A DNA stretch of 10,361 nucleotides, from contig CBDUQG010000035.1 in NCBI GenBank assembly GCA_965369305.1, positions 1 through 10,361 of the forward strand, read 5' to 3'. Both the position numbers and the translations under genes were made by a program. Positions 7,888-10,361 of this stretch are shown here, in pieces. Under the pieces are notes generated by a model. It worked only from the letters and a program-made list of their open reading frames with translations. It was not told the DNA's origin and ran no database searches. The stretch comes from JAFGTE01 sp965369305. GTDB lineage: Bacteria; Patescibacteriota; Gracilibacteria; UM-FILTER-43-11. Numbering within the stretch: the first letter of the stretch is position 1; every line of letters begins with the position of its first letter.

Positions 7888-9072
7888 TTAGGTCAGTTTG
7901 ATGTTGTAGCGCTTGGCGCCATTTTTTTGATAAACAATGAATCTGCCATCACGGGTAATTTCAAGCGTATCTTCGCTCACAATCTTCATACGCTCTACAG
8001 CCTCACCTTTCTTTTGGGCCAGCAGATTGAGCACACGGTAGGTTTTTGGTGACTGCTCTGAAAGCTTTGGTCTTGGACTTTCACCAAAGGCTATTCCGAG
8101 TGCCCTGGTTAAATCCATACCCATGTCGAAATCATGTTTCTCGATTTTCAGGTCAGCTGTTTTTACCTTGTCTCCTGCCTTATCAAGGTCGGCGTATTTT
8201 TCTTTAGCCTTCTTGTTTTGATCTTCGATTTTTTCTTTAAGCTCCTTCTCGGCTGGCGTCTCCTTCTTCACCTCGACCACATCGGGTGTGGCAGTGGCCA
8301 TAATGCTGGCAAGTGTCGCCACTGCGGCGGCGAAGTTCTTAGCATTGATGCCATTTTTGCCGTAACCCTTGCCTAAGTCAGATGTTCTGGGTGGCTGAGG
8401 TTGCTTCTTACTGAATTTCTGATGAACGTTGATCCAGTACTCACGAAGTACGCGAGTTGTGTAAGGTCCGACCTTTCCGTCTTCCTTGTCCCAGCCGTTC
8501 TCAGATACGAGTTTGAACAGATCAGAGTTGAAGTGATCGGCCATGACCTGCTGAGCAGCCACAGCAACACGGCGCTGCATGATGCGCTTAGTGGCCCCAC
8601 GATACTTCTTGGGCACATTTAAGTCGATCATCTTGGCGAAATCATCGTTCCACCTCAGGTGATCAGAAACGCCATACTTGGCGTGCGCCATGATGAAGTC
8701 ATGGAGCTTGTCGCCCATCATCAGGGTCTCGAGAGATTCGCGAATTTTGTTCAAATACCACTCCTGGCACTCGATGGTGCCAAAAATATCCAGACGAGGA
8801 CGGTAGGTCACCTTCTCTCGCTCTTTGTCGACCTTCTCTTTGACCTTTCGAAGCTTGTCGCTAGTGTCTACTGCTGTTTTTGCTTTGGCCAACTGGGCAG
8901 AGGTATCTTTTTTCATCCAGTCCGGAAGCTCCTGCTTACCCCCCTTCCAGTCGATCCAATCAGCAACATCTCCGGCCCCGGGCAAATCGCCGACGTCGGG
9001 TGTTTTATCTTTGTAGACTTTTCCTGTCAGAGACTTGCTCTGCTGACTGTGTTTGAAGCACGGAAATTTCAT
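7888..9072 (-). CDS. Uncharacterised 394-aa protein with DGKxGPYT module, first gene of the block
   Basis: No named family recognised. A charged N-terminal region (1-95, no signal peptide) contains a Lys-rich helix at about 55-90. Residues about 106-215 carry the same helical module as the 698-aa and 254-aa proteins: F126-I127, then W141-N142, then DGKVGPYT (198-205). It is the most divergent copy, with a longer insert between the two motifs. A short Ala-rich, mildly hydrophobic stretch (245-263) follows, then a Lys/Glu-rich coiled-coil-like segment (265-305). The C-terminal part (about 340-394) looks beta-rich and ends with RDGRFI-x-Y. The stop is a tandem TAATAA. The ATG at 9072 lies about 28 bases downstream of a strong TATAAT, which supports this start. 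It is the promoter-proximal gene of the five-gene block. Function unknown. Confidence 0.86.
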   Translation of the reverse strand: MKFPCFKHSQQSKSLTGKVYKDKTPDVGDLPGAGDVADWIDWKGGKQELPDWMKKDTSAQLAKAKTAVDTSDKLRKVKEKVDKEREKVTYRPRLDIFGTIECQEWYLNKIRESLETLMMGDKLHDFIMAHAKYGVSDHLRWNDDFAKMIDLNVPKKYRGATKRIMQRRVAVAAQQVMADHFNSDLFKLVSENGWDKEDGKVGPYTTRVLREYWINVHQKFSKKQPQPPRTSDLGKGYGKNGINAKNFAAAVATLASIMATATPDVVEVKKETPAEKELKEKIEDQNKKAKEKYADLDKAGDKVKTADLKIEKHDFDMGMDLTRALGIAFGESPRPKLSEQSPKTYRVLNLLAQKKGEAVERMKIVSEDTLEITRDGRFIVYQKNGAKRYNIKLT

Positions 9073-9099
9073 TTTGTTTTTGATTGGAATAATCTGTTA

Positions 9100-9128
9100 A
9101 TTATATCATTTTTTACCCCAAAATGCAA
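9100..9128 (-). promoter_or_regulatory. Candidate sigma70-type promoter for the five-gene block
   Basis: On the minus strand a perfect -10 TATAAT (9105-9100) is preceded, 17 bases upstream, by TTGCAT (9128-9123), a partial match to the -35 consensus. Transcription would start near 9093 and leave a leader of about 20 bases before the ATG at 9072. No other convincing promoter was seen in the 5-22 base gaps within the block. Confidence 0.65.
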
Positions 9129-9129
9129 A

Positions 9130-9158
9130 TTGTATTGGTGGCTCCCGCTGTCTATAAT
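9130..9158 (+). promoter_or_regulatory. Candidate sigma70-type promoter for ruvB
   Basis: TTGTAT (9130-9135) and a perfect -10 TATAAT (9153-9158) are separated by 17 bases. The expected start near 9165 leaves a leader of about 23 bases before the ruvB ATG at 9188. Its -35 box lies one base from the -35 box of the opposing promoter. Confidence 0.6.
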
Positions 9159-9187
9159 GATTACAATGGTTTTCCTAGCTACAAGCA

Positions 9188-10228
9188 ATGATTGAACGTG
9201 ATAATGAAATCACCAGCGCCACCGGGCAGATGGCCGATAATAAGCTTGATTTAGCCCTCCGGCCCCGGACCCTTTCGGAGTATATTGGGCAAGCTGATGC
9301 CAAAATGAATCTGGATGTTTCGATGAAGGCAGCTAAAAAGCGCCAGGATAGCCTGGAACATCTTCTCTTTTATGGTCCTCCGGGGCTGGGAAAGACTACC
9401 CTGGCAAACATTGTGGCGAGTGAGATGGGTGTGAACATCAAAACCACTTCCGGGCCAGCCATCGAAAAACAGGGGGATCTGGCTTCGATTCTGACCAATC
9501 TCCAAGAAAACGACATTCTTTTTATCGATGAAATCCATCGTCTCAAGACGCAAATCGAGGAAATTTTGTACAGTGCCATGGAGGACTACGCCCTGGACAT
9601 CATCATTGGCAAAGGGCCAGCTGCGCGCAGCATGCGCCTAGACCTCCCGCGCTTCACTCTGATCGGAGCCACCACCAAAATCGGCTCGCTTTCCGCGCCA
9701 CTTAGAGACCGCTTCGGACATGTTCACAAACTGGATTTTTATTCGAATGATGAGATCAAACAGATTTTGACACGCAGCGCGGGGCTACTTGAGATGGATA
9801 TTGAAGGCCCCGCTTTAGCTGAAATTGCCAAGTGCAGTCGTCGGACCCCCCGCATTGCCAACCGCTTGCTCAAGCGTGTCAGGGACTTTGCCACTGTGGA
9901 AGAAGTGAGCCTAGTCAGCACTGAGTTCACTCAAAAATGTCTAGAGATGATCGGCGTGGACATGCTGGGCCTTGATAAGACTGACCGCCAGATCCTACTG
10001 ACCATCATCGAGAAATTTCAGGGTGGTCCGGTTGGTGTGAGTGCCATCGCTGCCGCTACCAGTGAAGAAGCTGAAACAATCGAAGATTTGTACGAACCCT
10101 ACCTGCTTCAGATTGGCTTTTTAGACCGCACCCAGCGTGGCCGCGTGGTCACTGAAAGTGCCTACATGCATCTTGAGATAAACCCTCCGACAAACAAAGA
10201 CACCAAACAAACGAACTTGTTTAGCTAA
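9188..10228 (+). CDS. ruvB: RuvB, Holliday junction branch-migration helicase
   Basis: AAA+ motor of the RuvAB complex. Its hexamers pump DNA through the RuvA-bound Holliday junction in recombinational repair. The 346-residue length is typical. Visible features are Walker A GPPGLGKT (63-70), Walker B LFIDEIHR (111-118), the RuvB-specific MEDYALDI (131-138), sensor 1 GATT (160-163), LRDRFG (172-177) containing the arginine finger, sensor 2 RRTPRIANRLL (218-228) and a C-terminal winged-helix domain (about 260-333) with TQRGRV. The ATG at 9188 gives the usual MIE-x-D start seen in other RuvB proteins. A second ATG at 9230 is less likely. The short tail after INPP is polar. No ribosome binding site is evident. 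ruvA and ruvC are not in this window. Confidence 0.97.
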   Translation: MIERDNEITSATGQMADNKLDLALRPRTLSEYIGQADAKMNLDVSMKAAKKRQDSLEHLLFYGPPGLGKTTLANIVASEMGVNIKTTSGPAIEKQGDLASILTNLQENDILFIDEIHRLKTQIEEILYSAMEDYALDIIIGKGPAARSMRLDLPRFTLIGATTKIGSLSAPLRDRFGHVHKLDFYSNDEIKQILTRSAGLLEMDIEGPALAEIAKCSRRTPRIANRLLKRVRDFATVEEVSLVSTEFTQKCLEMIGVDMLGLDKTDRQILLTIIEKFQGGPVGVSAIAAATSEEAETIEDLYEPYLLQIGFLDRTQRGRVVTESAYMHLEINPPTNKDTKQTNLFS

Positions 10229-10230
10229 CA

Positions 10231-10285
10231 ATTCAAAATGAAAAATTCAAAATTCAAGACGGATTTTGAATCTTAAATTTTGAAT
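10231..10285. repeat. Nested palindrome between ruvB and dnaG
   Basis: ATTCAAAAT occurs at 10231-10239 and 10245-10253. Its exact complement ATTTTGAAT occurs at 10263-10271 and 10277-10285. Both pairs are centred on 10258, and the copies on each arm are 14 bases apart. The right arm is also a 12-base direct repeat (ATTTTGAATCTT at 10263 and 10277). The inner pair can form an 11-bp stem (one GT wobble) with a 5-base loop. No T-run follows directly, so it is not a standard intrinsic terminator. It fills most of the 70-base gap. Confidence 0.75.
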
Positions 10286-10298
10286 CTTGAATTAAAAA

Positions 10299-10361
10299 AT
10301 GAATCACTTAGACGAAATCCGTGCGAAGATCAACATCGAAGAACTGGTCGGAGGCTATGTA
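10299..10361 (+). CDS. dnaG: DnaG primase, N-terminal fragment (runs off window)
   Basis: Only 21 codons are present before the window ends. The peptide begins MNHLDEIRAKINIEELVGGY, matching the typical DnaG start: a short polar helix, then I-x-I/V-x-E/D-x-V-x-x-Y-V just ahead of the zinc-binding CPFH region, which would lie beyond the window. DnaG makes RNA primers at the replication fork. The ATG follows an A-rich stretch with no Shine-Dalgarno motif. The gene is 70 bases after ruvB, across the palindrome. The call rests on a short segment and could be wrong. Confidence 0.68.
   Translation, partial: MNHLDEIRAKINIEELVGGYV

Noticed and set aside
8659..9195. 178-codon open frame on the plus strand opposite the 394-aa gene
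   Set aside because: It is antisense to a gene with a recognisable shared module, spans the promoter region and overlaps the ruvB start. Its peptide has no recognisable domain, so it is a shadow frame.
11..10228. Alternative genetic code with TGA as Gly (as in Gracilibacteria/Absconditabacteria), suggested by the lack of TGA stops
   Set aside because: No gene contains in-frame TGA, and all glycines in conserved motifs use GGN codons. The standard bacterial code explains everything, and avoidance of TGA stops among seven genes can be chance.
10231..10298. Intrinsic terminator after ruvB
   Set aside because: The hairpin is AT-rich with a weak stem and no T-run directly after it. The symmetric double-copy layout fits a palindromic repeat better.
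10229..10298. CRISPR repeat unit from the repeated ATTCAAAAT/ATTTTGAAT words
   Set aside because: The copies are 9-12 bases with 5-9 bases between them, so there is no repeat-spacer pattern, and no cas genes are nearby.

Overview
The window looks like bacterial chromosome. Three housekeeping DNA-maintenance genes (uvrA, ruvB and the first 21 codons of a probable dnaG) flank a tight five-gene block of mostly unrecognised proteins on the opposite strand. All genes read cleanly in the standard bacterial code, with no in-frame TGA and stops that are all TAA or TAG. No start codon is preceded by a clear GGAGG-type ribosome binding site. Short AT-rich intergenic regions, an AT-rich nested palindrome between genes and many proteins without recognisable families suggest a little-studied lineage such as Patescibacteria/CPR (for example Peregrinibacteria-like). 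That placement is inference from overall feel, not proof.

Layout. 11-2905 (+) is uvrA, nearly complete, with its start close to the window edge. 2914-9072 (-) is a compact block. In transcription order it holds a 394-aa protein, a 698-aa protein with three aromatic-rich repeats, a 157-aa protein, a 527-aa membrane-anchored HAMP/SpoIIE-type serine phosphatase, and a 254-aa protein. The gaps are 10, 22, 5 and 17 bases, so one transcript is likely. A good candidate promoter for it lies at 9100-9128. 9073-9187 is a divergent promoter region with a second candidate promoter facing ruvB (9188-10228, +). A nested palindrome fills 10231-10285, and a partial dnaG begins at 10299.

The main point of interest is the five-gene block. 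Three of its four non-phosphatase proteins share a previously unnamed-looking module of about 100 residues: helical, then a W-N pair, ending in a peptidoglycan-binding-like DGKxGPYT motif. Two share an N-terminal peptide of the form YRSS-x-x-F-x-x-x-RLV. None of the four has a classical signal peptide. They surround a phosphatase of the kind that usually controls partner-switching through STAS proteins, yet no STAS protein or anti-sigma kinase is encoded here. A working hypothesis is an envelope-stress or surface-signalling cassette in which the phosphatase and the paralogous proteins act together. The sequence shows the clustering and the shared modules; the function is inference.
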